Assembly: GCA_030248195.1 (NCBI GenBank)
Contig: JASAND010004072.1
Span: 1-64,000 of the forward strand
Origin: Trissonchulus latispiculum
Lineage: Eukaryota > Nematoda > Enoplea > Enoplida > Ironidae
Direction: 5' to 3'
DNA: 64,000 nucleotides
Shown: positions 1 through 12,250 of the stretch, one piece after another
Position numbering within the stretch: the stretch's first letter is position 1
How the letters are laid out: each line of letters starts with the position of its first letter
Notes under the pieces: model-generated
Seen by the model: only the letters and a program-made list of their open reading frames with translations
Database searches by the model: none
Told to the model about the DNA's origin: nothing
Translations under genes and position numbers: made by a program

Positions 1-2881
1 ATATATTATATATATATATATATTTATATACATGTGGGTAGATAATGTGTGCGCCCGGGCGGGCGCCCCCCGTTTCGCTCCTTTGCCCCCTGAGAATTTT
101 GCCAGTGGAAAGAGCCTTTAAGCCTCGCGCGCAGCGCGAGCTTAACTTTACTGCGCCAGTTTTTGCTGGAACAGTAGTCTCAGAATACATATATAGGTTT
201 CAAGCCTTTAATTTTTCAGAATTCAAATTTGCTCGCTCTGAGTCAAATACAGATGACGTAGATGTAGATGACAAATGTAGATGTGACGATTTGAAAGAAA
301 GTTTTGGAAAAATAGGTTTAAAACGTAATATTTGTGAAAAATTTTCTACTGGTAGTAGCGCTCCCATACTCCTGATTGTGCGTTCTTACTCATATTGCTA
401 ACTAATCGTGACAATCTGATATTGATTACTTCGTTTTCCTAAAATAAATGTTTCTCTTTTTAGTCTTGCAGATGTGGCACTTAATGTGAAAGATTCCGTA
501 ATAAATTCCTCAGGAGTGTAAATGTGAAAAATTCTGTAACCTCGAGGGCTCCGCCCCCAGACATTCTGCGTGTCCGTATTTCTTCGCGACATTTGGATTC
601 TCCACAGCGCTCACGTGTACAATGCTAGCTCTCAGGATTATTTGCTGATCTGAAATAAAAAGTGCATTGAAAACTGGTTTCAAGTTAGAAATATTCAAAA
701 ATTCTCAATTTCTGTGGATTCAAAAGCAATTCCTTTCAAAAATTTAGAAAGTTAAAAATTTTCAACTGGCATTAAAGAATTATATATATAAAGTTTCTCT
801 AGACAGTTTTTGGTGAAAATTAGAAAAATGTTAGCTTGAATAATCATGCCGTTGTTTGTGAAAATCTGAGAAAAATTTCAAGTTTAGATACTAATTAAGC
901 ACTAAAGCTGCTGTGTCCGTTTTTGGTGAAAATCTGAAAAACTCATTATTTTTATAGAAATATTGAAAGCTGATTGTGGGTCGAGGTAAAAAATGCACAA
1001 TTTCGGGGAGGGGGGGGTCGGGGTCCGGACCCCCCCCCCGACTTGCCTAAAATACGCCCCCCCCCCGAAGCAATGACCTATCTACGCCACTGTTTATATA
1101 TATATATATACAATGTTAGTTAACCATTACAAAATCAATCAAACACCATCAAACTCGGCCATCTTAGTAATATTGCATGACGAGGGAGAATAACAAGATC
1201 AATTTGAAAATTGAATTTTTCCTAATTTCTCAAGGGTCGGGGTATAAAATAACCAGACAAGTTGTTCTCCCCTGTCTGGCATATTTCTGGGGGGGATTTT
1301 TTCAAAAAATGCTTAAAATTAAAAATAGTTATTTTTGCTGCTGAACTAAAAATTGAACAATTTTGAAGTTAAATTTAAGCTTAAAATGCTTAGAAATGCT
1401 ACTACAGGCCTAAAAATCCGGCGACGCAGAAACATTTTTCAAAATTCACCCTAAAAACCCTATTACACTGTTGGTTTTTGAAGTCTGGGGCCGGCAGGCC
1501 CGGGGAGCCGATTTCTGGGGGGCGCCCCCTGTAGGAAAAAGCCTGATATGTCGCCTATTGGAGCCCCCCACTTAAGGGGGGGGGGGGGTCGCCAGGTGCA
1601 GGTACCAAATTTTATAGTGACCGATTTCGCTCATTTTAGGGTATAATATATATATATACCCCCATATGTGTCCAAAAACAAGACAGATTTTTAGAGTCCA
1701 CGGTCAATCCATTTAAGAGATATTGCAGTTCAAATCCGTACAATTTTCACTATTCCTCTCTGAGGGTCTCGAAGTCGTGTACACATAGGGTAACAAAGAA
1801 CTACGGCCTAGCCAATATATCAAATTAAAGCATTTATCTGGGGCTATTTATTGCTGTACAAATGAAAATGATACGCGAAGTAGCTAGCAAGTGGTTGAAA
1901 GATTTGATCAAGCTCATCCGACTGTTATTTACTTCAAACTTTAACCCGCTCTAACTTTCTCACACTTCTTTGTAGAGACTTGGTGCAAGAAGATAAAATG
2001 TTCAGGGCATCGAGATCTTCAATTTGATATAAAATTTGCCATTTTTAGCCTATATATATATAGGCCTCTGTCCTCGAACTCATCCACGGTTCAACACAAG
2101 GAATTGAAGTGAAACTTAGCACAAACCTTCCTTTCATATGTTCAAATTGGCACATCAAATTTGGTTGGAAAGTCCCGGGTTTCACCCGACTTATTATATT
2201 CAAAAATTCCAGAAAATGACTTATTTTGAGGCAAAACGCCAACGCGGTAACCAAAACTGTGATCTACCCCCAAGCAGCAGCAGCAAGGATTGTTCGTATG
2301 CAGATTGAACCTCTATTTGTGCACTGTGTTAATATCTATATATACGCGAAATTTGTGCAGTGAATGGTTAGTTCAGAGCATGACGAAACATATCTTCGGT
2401 GGCGTGCAAAAACCGACTTCATCCAACTTTGAAAATTTCTACAAAATCGCAGAGCTAACGCAAAAACACCTCACATAGATATTAACACGCTACCTAGTTC
2501 AGATTAACATTTTGGCAAGTTATAGCTCATTTGCTCTTACACAGCGCTCAAACTTTTGGTTACCGCGAAATTTTCCTAACTTTTTCGTTTTCCTACGTAT
2601 GTTTAACACATGTCGGGGTCACCTTTGGAGAACTATTGTGAATGATAGGGAAAGTTTTGCAACAAACGCAACTGTCTTGTTTTGCGGACCCATCAGGAGT
2701 ACAAAATATGTGAAAATGAGAAAAATCGAAGATGGTCGATTCGAAAATTGGTGACCCCCTCCCTTAAGTCACGAATTCCAAGCAGCAGAATGTGTTGAAG
2801 ATTGATCTGTTACGGTCGATGTTCTGAGAGGGATTAAATTAAATTAACCACCATTTGTGGACAACAAAGGGAACAAATGGG
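1..2881. other. Intron or upstream sequence of the TREX-like gene, repeat-rich, no exon seen
   Basis: No coding exon was recognised. It contains TA microsatellites (1-30, about 1094-1110, 1646-1658), A/T-rich sequence, and G/C homopolymer-rich patches near 1005-1075 and 1490-1595. The patch ending at 1091 with CTACGCCACTG looks like the right end of a hAT-type element, whose left end was not found. The upstream exons of the TREX-like gene, which should carry the ExoI and ExoII motifs, were not found here and probably lie left of the window. Confidence 0.5.
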
Positions 2882-2889
2882 GTCAATGG

Positions 2890-3276
2890 CACTGGCGGAT
2901 CCAGGATTTCGTGACGGGGGGGGCGGTCAAATTTATTCGTCGGGGTCTGGGGGCGGAGCTCCGAGAAGCTGGAAAAATTTTTGTTTTTGCAATAAAATCG
3001 GTCTTCGATCTTTAATTCTTTTCATTCTGGAGAACTGAGAATTTTTTAAAATTCTTGACATTTTTAGGCAAAAATGGAAATTTTCTCGCGAAAAAATCGG
3101 ATGCATATTAAGCTTTTTCTTCATAAATGCACTAAATATGCGGTTAAAAAGCAGAAAATTCCGCGCCGGAGGCGCGAAATTTTTTTGGTGTTTTGCCCTT
3201 TCCCTCTTTCTCCCTAATTTTTTCCTACCTTCGACATGGCGACAGGGGCGCCTCCCGCCCCCTGGATCCGCCCCTG
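2890..3276. mobile_element. hAT-type MITE with 8-bp target duplication
   Basis: The termini are CACTGGCGGATCCAGG on the left and, read inward from the right, CAGGGGCGGATCCAGG. The element is flanked by a perfect 8-bp direct repeat GTCAATGG (2882-2889 and 3277-3284). The 8-bp duplication and CAGNGGCG-type ends are typical of hAT transposons. There is no transposase ORF, so it is non-autonomous. The interior is A/T-rich with a CCGCGCCGGAGGCGCG palindrome near 3160. It lies just upstream of a TREX-like exon. Confidence 0.85.
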
Positions 3277-3413
3277 GTCAATGGTCGAGTTGAAGGAAAT
3301 AGGAAATCCCAAAAGAAGTCGAGGGCTCCAGTAAAAAAACCAGGTCGTAGGCTTATTTAAGCAAAATCCTCAATTTTCACAGAATTGAAATAGACGACAG
3401 TATTTCATTTTAG

Positions 3414-3592
3414 ATCTCATTTGTTGCTCTGCCCTTCTGAAACGAGTGAAGTCAGTCCTGATGACATCTTCTGTGTGGATACGCTGAAGGCACTTGTAAA
3501 TTTTGATAAGCATGATCGCTCACCTCTAGAGCAACAGTCATTGAACGATAGTGGATGCGTTGAAACTTCACGCATGAACAGTAGTGGATTGG
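3414..3592 (+). CDS. TREX-like 3'-5' exonuclease, internal exon
   Basis: This is an internal exon of a DEDDh-family exonuclease related to TREX1/TREX2, which degrade DNA from the 3' end. The motif FCVDTLKAL matches the TREX segment between the ExoII and ExoIII motifs (human TREX1 has FCVDSITAL). The boundaries are an acceptor (CATTTTAG) and a donor (GG|GTGAGAG). The exon starts with one base completing a codon and ends with one spare base. That spare base joins in phase with the exon at 21209, which carries the catalytic ExoIII motif. After FCVDTLKAL the protein runs into a Ser-rich tail that continues in the next exon. Upstream exons with the first catalytic acidic residues are not in the window. 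I cannot tell TREX1 from TREX2 orthology. Confidence 0.72.
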
Positions 3593-3855
3593 GTGAGAGG
3601 TTCTTCTGATTACTTCTAGAATTTCTTGAACTAACTACATATAGCGCGGCGGGAAAAAACCCATCGCCAGTGTGAGTCACCCATATGAGCTAGATCGGAT
3701 TTTAATAGCCTATCTTAAAGAGCGTCCAAAACCACCCTAGAGGGTGTATTATTGTAGCTCCCGCTGCCTCTCAGCAGATTTTTTGGGAAAATTTTGGAAT
3801 TTTTGGTCCCAACATGGGGGTCAGGCAGGGTAAACCTTGGGGGGTCACCCTGAAC

Positions 3856-4239
3856 CTGGGCTTATTCTACTGGGGGGGGGGCGGGGGCCCCCATAAACAC
3901 CCTTCCCCCCCCAAAAATCGCCCCCCCCCAAAAAATGCCCCCCCCCAAAAAGTGGGTGCCCCTTTTGGTACCAACTTTTGCCCTGAAAAAATCTCCCAGA
4001 AGGCCAAATTTTCAAAAATTTTCCGGCGTCGCCGGAGATTTTTAGTAGATATTTGCCTATTTAAGCACTATTTTTGCACTAAAAACGAAATTTTTTGGCG
4101 GTTACTAAAAATATTGCGCTATTTTTAGATTGTTTTTAGAAAAATTTTTAAAAATTTTCGCCCCCCCCCCCAAAATGACTCGCCCCCCGAGGGCCCCCCC
4201 AAAGAGCCCCCCAAGAAAAAATCCCTAGAATAAGCCCAG
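3856..4239. mobile_element. MITE with G-run ends and 5-bp target duplication
   Basis: The terminal inverted repeat is CTGGGCTTATTCTA on the left and TAGAATAAGCCCAG on the right. It is flanked by a perfect 5-bp direct repeat TGAAC (3851-3855 and 4240-4244). Long G runs (C runs on the right) lie just inside the ends. The interior has CCGGCGTCGCCGG near 4022. It has no ORF of its own. A sister element with the same architecture lies at 16353-16746. The superfamily is unassigned; a 5-bp-TSD branch of hAT is possible. Confidence 0.75.
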
Positions 4240-4244
4240 TGAAC

Positions 4245-5154
4245 TACTGGAAAGACTTAGCCCAAAACGGATTACAGTTTCACAGAGGACATGTCTCGAA
4301 CTTCACGATGGTGTATGCAATTTGGCTCTAGTACCTATGGTGCGACCTGGGGGTGACCTAGACTCGGCGGTAAAAAACCCATGTGCGGGGAAAAACCCAA
4401 AATTTCAAAATGAAATTTTTTCTAACCATTAGCGGCAAAGGAAAAATTCATGCATTTCTTAGTTCAGTAGAGCGTCCTGATTAATTTGGTATAGATTTTA
4501 CCTAGGTTCAACCTTCTATGTGAGGTCCAGGTGGCCAAAGTCTGAGATGGTGCCATTTCAAGCCAAATTTTCAAATTTCGCCAAAAACAGCTATTTTTTA
4601 CTAAAATAGGTCGGGTTTGGCTTTAGATGCAATAAAAACACGTTTTCTATGTGATAGGATACTTAAACTGCAGAAATTAAGCAAACTTCAAAAATTTCCA
4701 AAATGTTTACGTGTTAGACATACGTAATTTTGAAAAGTCAATTTGACATGATTTTTTGCAAAAATATTGATATTTTATGATTCAGGTGCACTACAAATGA
4801 CCCGCTCTTTCGAATGGTATAGTCAAAGCCGTTCTGGCATGCTTGCAGCAGAAAATTCGGCTGGGTTTTTTCCCGCATTGGGTTTTTCCCCATCGGTTTG
4901 GTCGAAAATTTCTCCCCAACCGTGAGTACTAGTGAGATGTCTTATGACTCATTTTAAAGCTCTTCGTAGTTATCGTTAAAGTTTTGATTTGTCGCTTAAT
5001 AGAAAAGTTACAGCCAAAATTCGAAAATTTGGGTTTTTCCCGCCGCGCTATACTTGTTGAGTGTTCTGATTTTGAGAGTGTGCTACGGTTTACTTGCAGC
5101 GTTACACACACCTCTCCAAAATATTGTTTGCTATTTTATAGAAAGAGTGTACAT
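4245..5154. other. Intronic A/T-rich sequence without a recognisable gene
   Basis: No exon or clear element boundary was seen. Short phrases such as GGGTTTTTCCCGCC recur near 4370-4400, 4862-4890 and 5032-5045, suggesting an old repeat that I could not delimit. Confidence 0.4.
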
Positions 5155-7998
5155 TACTAAAGTCTGGCACAAAATGTGTGTACAAAATCTGTAAGGCCTC
5201 CAGTGAACTCAATATACGTCGTAACCCCATAAAACCATATATTTTCGGAATCACATTTTCAGCGAGACAAACATTTTTATAAAATTTAAATTTTTTTTTT
5301 AAATTTCAAAAATTCTAAAATATCGGTTTTCCGGGTAATTTTTTCAGACCGTTCAAGCTATTCAGCTCATCCTTGCAGAAAAATTTCCCATCCGAAGACG
5401 CATCGATTGACACAAGAACGAAAAAAACGGTTGAGAAATAAGCATTTTATTCCAAAATTTCGTTTTTCCATTTCCTTTGATGTTTGCCGCTTTTTGCAAC
5501 TTTGACTTGTTATTACTCGCGACTCGCTCAACGGAAAATTTTTCAGTTAGATTTTCAGGACCGCCTAGGTGCCCGCTTTCACCTGATATATGTGGTATTT
5601 CAAATTTTGAAAGTAGATTTTGGAAAAATACCACTTTTTGACCAAAAATTTCGGCAAAGCAGATTTAGCAAACGTGAGCACAAATAACATAATCATAAAA
5701 TTCAATCCAACTGAATCCAGCTGAATCCAACGATATAAAGCTTTTGTTGCTACGACTTACATTGCACCAGCAATGAATTTTTAAACAATATCCCTTATTT
5801 CAGCTGGTTTTGCTAGTTTACACTACTTCAGTCAATTCACGGTGGCAACATCAAAGAGAGCCAAAAACCAGCTAAGGGATATTGTTAAAAAATTCATTGC
5901 TGGTGCAATATAAGTCGTAGCAACAAAGTCTTTATATCGTTGGATTCAGTTAAGCTTGAATTTTATGATTATAGTCAGGCGGGGAAAATGGAGAGAAACA
6001 AAAGGTTAAACTAAAGCTAACCCTAAGTCACAACAGTTTCATAGTGTATACTAAAATCATATATACATGCTATACGTTGAACCAGGTATGATTGTAAACC
6101 AACACAAAAAGACAACTATTAAACTCAGATTTAGATGCATTCTATATTAAATATTATGCATTACAAAAATTAGGTACATACTTGTGCTATAATTTATAAA
6201 AATACAAATATGTGCCATGGAATTAAAGTACATATCCTAAAGATGAGTGCTCATAGCCCCATGCGTCTCACCGCCCAGCCTCACCAGGTGCGCACCTGGC
6301 ATGGGGAAACTGGGCGGATATGTACTGTTCCATGTGTGACGTGAATGTGAGCACACTGATAATTTTAGTAAATTACAACAGCTGTTGTCATTATAAAATA
6401 ATTTTCATAATAATAAAAAACATGCCGGAAAAGAGGGGAAAAACATGGTCGCCTACTCCCCAACCATAGCAGCTGCAGCTGCCTAGTATTAGATACATTA
6501 GAAAGAGCAAGTCTTAAACTATATATACCACGCAGTACCAGATTCGTTTCTAAGTTCGATTCTGTAAGTACAGTACTTGACCAACGTTGACCTCCCAAAA
6601 TGGGCCAAAATGCTAAGGATTTTCGAAAGTTTGCAAGTATATATCTAACCAACGATGCAACTTTGGCTACTATAAATTTGCATGCGGGCATTTCGACTTG
6701 CTCTATCACATGGCAATATTGGTTTTCCCCTACGTGCACCCAGTAAAAAATTTGACCATGTTTCCCCCCACATTGGGTCCACTAGAGCGGGGAAAACATG
6801 GTGACCAAATTTTCAAATTTTTGCGTATGCTTCAGGAAGGCGTAACTAATGCTTTAAAACCATTAAAAACCTCAAAATATGCCAACTTTGAGCATTTTTG
6901 AAGCTTCTAGCTCGAAAATTTGATTTGCAGCATCATCATGCTAGGTTTCATAAGTTTCAATGGTAAAAATGAAAATTTTCAAAAAACTTAAAAGTGATGG
7001 GATATTGCAATTTTTAACACAACTAACTTATTTCTAGCAATATGCTGCATACTATGGCCAGTTCCCAGCAGGTTTAATGCCCAATTAGGTTGGGTACGGC
7101 CACGGCGGATTTGGCATTTTGACCAAAAAATCGGGATTAAGCTTGCTCTGAGGTTAGAAGGGTGCCTAGGCAGTTTTGCACGGTGAAAACAGCTGAAACA
7201 ATGCTTTTAAAGCACTCTAAATACGTAGTTGGTAGAAATCCGGGCCATGTTTTTCCCCGCACCATGTTTTTTCCCGATTTGCGGGTAAAAACATGGACAA
7301 ATCCTGTTACCGCCAAAGCTAAGAGAGGTATAAGAGAAGTTTGAATATACGATTGGATAGGTATTTGCCCACCGAACCTAAGGGTATACTCAAACCGATC
7401 CAAAACCAAACGGAGAAAAAGTTGGAGCTTGTTTCCCAATTCATGTTTTCCCCTACCTGATTTGATTATATATATGTTTACTCACTTTTGCAAAATTTGC
7501 TTTGCCGAAATTTTTGGTTAAAAAGTGGTATTTTTCAAAAAAATCGACTTTCAAAATTTGAAATACAACATATATCAGGTGAAAGCGGGGACCTAGGCGG
7601 TCCTGAAAATCTAATCGAAAAAATTGAGCGAGTCGCGAGTAATAACCAGTCAAAGTTGCAAAAAGCGGCAAACATCAAAGAAAATGGAAAAACGAAATTT
7701 TGGAATAAAATGCTTATTTCTCAACCGATTTTTTCCTTCTTGTGTCAATCGATGCGTCTTCGGATGGGAAAAGTTTTCTGAAAGAATGAGCTGAATAGCT
7801 TGAACGGTCCGAAAAAATTCCCCGAAAAACCGATATTCTAAAATTTTTGAAATTTTAAAAAATTTTAAGTTTTATAAAAATGTTTGTCTCGCTGCAAGGA
7901 TTCCGAAAACATATGGTTTTATGGGGTTACGACGTATATTGAGTTCACTGGAGGCCTTACAGGTTTTGTACACACATTTTTGTGTCGGAGTTTAGTGA
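5155..7998. mobile_element. Long foldback element with arms of about 550 bp
   Basis: Sequence from about 5155 to 5700 returns as its reverse complement at about 7443 to 7998. Outer ends are ACTAAAGTCTGGCACAAAATG on the left and, read inward from the right, ACTAAACTCCGACACAAAAATG. The arms have diverged by substitutions and small indels. The 1.7-kb centre holds a second palindrome (5692-5972) and non-coding A/T-rich sequence. Related pieces occur at 18505-19060 and 33384-34050. The ORFs in the arms are mirror images on opposite strands and should not be read as genes. Confidence 0.75.
5692..5972. repeat. Inner foldback (arms of about 120 bp)
   Basis: CAGCAATGAATTTTTAAACAAT, near 5769, returns inverted as ATTGTTAAAAAATTCATTGCTG near 5880. 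The mirror symmetry continues outward through CGATATAAAG/CTTTATATCG to ATAATCATAAAATTC/GAATTTTATGATTAT. This is a palindrome nested at the inner edge of the larger foldback's left arm. Confidence 0.7.
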
Positions 7999-8008
7999 TA
8001 TGCGCTGA

Positions 8009-8075
8009 AACATTTGCCTGCTCGGGAGCTCCGGCCGGAGCGGGCTGTCGGAGCACCGGAGCTCCTACTGTTTAT
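8009..8075. repeat. GC-rich GGAGCTCC/CGGAGC palindromic repeat (left block)
   Basis: A short block of overlapping GGAGCTCCGG, GGAGCGGGCT and CGGAGCACCGGAGCTCC units in otherwise A/T-rich sequence. A matching block occurs at 9046-9112, beyond a GA microsatellite. It may be the subterminal repeats of one hAT-type element, but this left boundary was not resolved. Confidence 0.5.
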
Positions 8076-8079
8076 GAGA

Positions 8080-8972
8080 GTTAAAATTGTAAAAATTTAA
8101 TTTAAGCTAAGCAAATTATTTTTGCAATGAAGAGCGCGTTTTCTCTCTGTTTAATTTTATCTCTTCACATATTATATATATTTATGTTTAGAAACTGATT
8201 CCTTTGCTATACGCATTTGTTCTATTTGTTAGCCTGTAGTTTTCATCTGAAATGAGTTCAGACTTTGACAACTTTTCACAGAATTTATGGCAGTTTGATA
8301 ATGCGTTCTGTTGCGTTTATATAAAAGCCTGTGTTAGTTTACACTGACTTTTAGTTCTAATGTTTCACTTTTTCAAGATTGCTAAGTTTAAGTTTTATAG
8401 ATTAGGCCTTCATAAAATTTCGTCAAAACGAGAATTTAGTCAAAAACTAAAATTTTCGACTCCATAATGAATTACTGTAAATTTTAAAATGTGGACCAGA
8501 TTTGCTTTTATCCTCTATTTAACTTTTAATAAAGTTATGTTTATAATCATAAAATAAATTTGAACGATAAATTCTATCTGAAAAATATTAGAAAAGATGG
8601 GCGAGAAGATTAAATAAAACATTTGTAGACATTGAAAGTTTACGTAGAATTGATTTTATCGGAAGAAGGAATAATGATGGATTAATTAATTGCAATCAAT
8701 TAAAACTTTTATGGAAACAATTCTGAAATGTCAAAGTTTAGAATTAATTTAAATCTTCAATTTTATCAGCTGAACAATTTGGAAAAGTTGTCTCCAGAAA
8801 ACGAATCATACAGCAGTTTTGAGGAAATAGAAACCTTAAAAATAATGCGGGCACTACTGAATTATTTACAGTTCTTACGCACTGTTTGTGAGACTACAGC
8901 AAGAAATCGTTAAAAGTGTCCAAATATTGCTTCATTACCCAATTTATGAACAACAGACAGGCATCAAAGCTT

Positions 8973-8974
<2 letters not shown>
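8080..8974. other. Intronic A/T-rich sequence, nothing recognised
   Basis: Strongly A/T-rich sequence with only short ORFs. No splice-bounded exon or repeat termini were identified. Confidence 0.4.

Positions 8975-9039
<65 letters not shown>
8975..9039. repeat. (GA)n microsatellite
   Basis: About 32 uninterrupted GA dinucleotides. ORFs reading ERERER or LSLSLS across it are artefacts. Confidence 0.95.
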
Positions 9040-9042
<3 letters not shown>

Positions 9043-9045
9043 TGG

Positions 9046-9124
9046 CTGCTCCGGGTACCCGGAGCTCCGGAGCAGAAGCCCGCTCCGGAGCACCGAAAAT
9101 CGGAGCTCCGGCACACATCACTAA
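9046..9124. repeat. GGAGCTCC/CGGAGC repeat block ending in a hAT-like terminus
   Basis: CGGAGCTCCGG-type units end in CACACATCACTA. Read inward this is TAGTGATGTGTGCCGGAGC, which resembles the TAGTG ends of the hAT-type elements at 28589 and 61119. The left end and target duplication were not found. Confidence 0.45.
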
Positions 9125-10122
9125 TAGTTATACCCATGTTTGAGCAAAGTGCTGTTCATGGCGAGAGTTGACAATGAGATGCAGTCAGATGGTGATAGTT
9201 AAACAGCATTAACAATGGTGTTTTACTTGAATTACGCGAAAAAATTGAAATTGCGAAAATTTTGTTAAAAATCTGGCGAAGCCGTAAAATCTTTCGAAAG
9301 CTTAGGGTAAAAGTGGTAAAATTTGGCAGTTTTTCGGCTTATTTGGGGAAGGGTCGAAATTTATGAGAGGGGAGGCTCCTTGAATGGAGGACGGCCTCCC
9401 CCCAGTAGAAGTAAGCCAGCTCTTTTGAGTCTTAACACCTGCAGTGATTGTGCAGGGCTTCAACTATCCCTATATTCCAATTTTTCGGAGTCGCCCTATT
9501 TTTCCCTATATTGAGCGAAATCTCCCTATTTTTAGGACAAACTGTTGTTAGTTCAACCTTTACCGAACTAAACTTTCTTGCTTTAACAATTACTGAGGTT
9601 ATATAATTTTTAAATATGGAAAAATTTTCGCCTGCGGTGCACTGTCTTTTTAATGCAAATGCATATAAAAGGAGCTCTCTGTTAATCAAAATTATCAAAA
9701 GTTATCAAAGTTAACGTTAACGATAAAGTTGTCAAAAGATGGCAATTTGTGTTGATTTTACTAGGAACTTTTCAAAATGATTTGCTTCAGCTGTATAAAT
9801 AATTTGTGGTAACAGAAGCAACAAGTCTTGGTCTTTCTAGTGATGTGCAACTTACGGTGGAGGCGGGCTCTCGATTTTGCAGACGTTTTCGTATTTCATT
9901 GTCCTCGTGAATTCCAAAAACAAGAGTTGTATTCAGTTTCAGTGTATTAACTAAATGTTTCCTTCCGCATTCAAATTAATAAGCATCCCGTCATGTGTTA
10001 AACCTAGGACAAATGAAAAGTTTGGAAAACTTTTCTGCAACCGAAATGTTTAAATTTGCATACATTAGTCTCGACTAGGAAGAGAGTCAGTATCTATAAA
10101 AGATGCTTTACTGAGTCAACGT
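9125..10122. other. Intronic sequence, no gene recognised
   Basis: A/T-rich sequence. A MITE-like end (CCCCCCAGTAGAAGTAAGCCAG, about 9397-9418) and a GGCGAAGCC motif near 9276 suggest a remnant of the G-run MITE group. No exon was seen. Confidence 0.4.
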
Positions 10123-12250
10123 TTAACCCTTTAACGCCGCCGGTAGAGTGCACTCGACATTTTTAAAAGCTGCTTAGAAATCGCTCATAGTAAGTGTGGC
10201 TGGTCTAACTTGTGCCAAGTGTTTTAGCTAGCAAGGGGGTAATAAAATAACTGAAGACTGCTTGCTGGGTATTTGTTTAGCTTCGGCTGTGATTGCAACT
10301 GTGTGGACACCTCGCCCCAAAATGAGAGGGTTGTACTCGGAAACAGATGTCGAGTGCACTTTACATTCCAGCCAGCCAAAATGAAGGGAACGTAGAAAAT
10401 TTTGAACGCTCTTTCCGATGGACGCTCTACGTTAACGAATAGGAAATGTCAAGTGGACTCGACAGTTGTCAATAGCGAATGTCAAGCATACTTGACATTA
10501 TGTGCTTCTGGGTACGTGATATCATATCCATGAATGCAGAATTTTTAATAATATTTTTACCTGTGGCATGAGAAAGGACAACGAACTTTCATTTCGCACG
10601 AATAACATTTCCAATCAATTTCGGCCCATTAAAACAGTTCTAATGAAAGCTCCTGGAGCTTTGAGCCACATTTTGGGGCTAAACAGGAGTGTCCAATTAT
10701 GCTAATTACTCACCGAATTTTAGACCTATATTTTGCACCGGATTGCGAAATTGCGACGAAAATGACTATATTTCCACAGCAACTTAACTTTTATTGGGAT
10801 TTCAAAACACACACAACACAACAAAATTCTACCCTCCTCTTCCTCCTCAAACACGTTGTCCACAAGTATGCTGAGAGGTCGAAGCTTATCCTGGCACTTG
10901 CCAGATTTAGAAACTTCTAATGTCGCTGTCACCCAGCAATCTTCTAGTGAGGGGAGCAGAAGCAAACTGAATAAGGTACAGCTGACAATTTCTGATTGAT
11001 CGCCTCCTAGGCATGTTCAACAATGTATTGGTTGCTGCCAATCTGACAAGGACAAAAGCTGCTGGATTATGCAGACCCTTATTCCAGAACTTTTGATAAC
11101 ATGAACCGAAACTGTTTTCACAATACCATGTGCTTTCTTCAACGTTGTCTCATATCCAAAGACGGAGATCACAACTACGATCCTTAAGACGACCTAGTCC
11201 AACCTTTGGTGGCCACTACTGGTTTCGACTTGCCGCAGAGCCGCTTGCCGAGTGGCACCTCTGAATAACAACAGACCACTGGTGAAACGATAGCGAAGTC
11301 TAAAGGCAGAGCTTCAGAAGGACTCAGACAGTATTCAGTACTGCTCAACAAAATGGTACTACAACCTAGATCCGTACACTGGACTTCTCTTCTGTGTCCA
11401 TGACGATCATATGAACTTACAAACTAGTTACTGTTGTCCAACCTGCGCCTAGTCTTCTCGTTCCATCTTACTCCGCACCAAATGCTAACGAAATGTTTTC
11501 CCACTCAGGCTGTCGCGAGCTTGGTTACCAAGTTGGTTTGAAATGGCATAAACTTATTAGGAGCCGGATGTGCACAGCACCTTGACAATTATTTGTTTCT
11601 TCCGGCATAATTGAAACTTTTAAAAAAGATAAGAATCCATTCCGTGTGTACAGTCCTCGAAAATACAGCTGGTCATTTCACTGAAAACTTGCTCTGAAAA
11701 ATTAACACCAGGTTAGCCAGAAGGACAGAGGGCGTACAGTTTGTGGATACAAAAGGAAGAAATTGCTGTGTGCGCCTGAAGCGACAACAAAAGAGTCTTA
11801 GATTGATCTAATTTTATTGGAAACGAGCCACTTTGCCTTTTCAAAATATAGGAACGAAATTGGCGTTGATAGGTTGAAATTCCACTTCCACACATTCAGG
11901 ACGTCTATAATAAGTATATGGACGGAGTGAATAATGCAGCGCATGCTATACGACCTTTACCTGATCGATTTCCGGCCCTAACGGTTTATTTGGTGCTTTT
12001 CTAGTGTCTTTTAGGACGTTGAATAAGTCGTAACCGGCTGACCTGTGCATATAATGTCGAGTGTACTTTACAATCACTATTGACGGATGTCGAGTGTGCT
12101 TTACATCACAAAATCGATCACGTGATCAGCAGAATTCGATTGACCAGAAAAAAAATTGCTGTTTGGGAGGTTTTGGGCCAAGATACATAACCTACCATAA
12201 ACGTTATTAGAGTAGCTCAAAAATTTTAAGTCTCGGCGTTAAAGGGTTAA
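10123..12250. mobile_element. piggyBac-type TTAA element, non-autonomous or degenerate
   Basis: The ends are TTAACCCTTTAACGCCG on the left and CGGCGTTAAAGGGTTAA on the right, so the 2.1-kb element starts and stops at the TTAA target site, as piggyBac elements do. Only short ORFs lie inside and no intact transposase is present. Both subterminal regions carry copies of ATGTCGAGTGYACTTTACA (about 10347, 12056, 12089) and inverted versions such as GAGTGCACTCGACAT (about 10145). These are plausible transposase-binding repeats. Confidence 0.8.

Noticed and set aside
8894..9171. ORFs rich in ERERER or LSLSLS
   Set aside because: Translation of a GA dinucleotide microsatellite.
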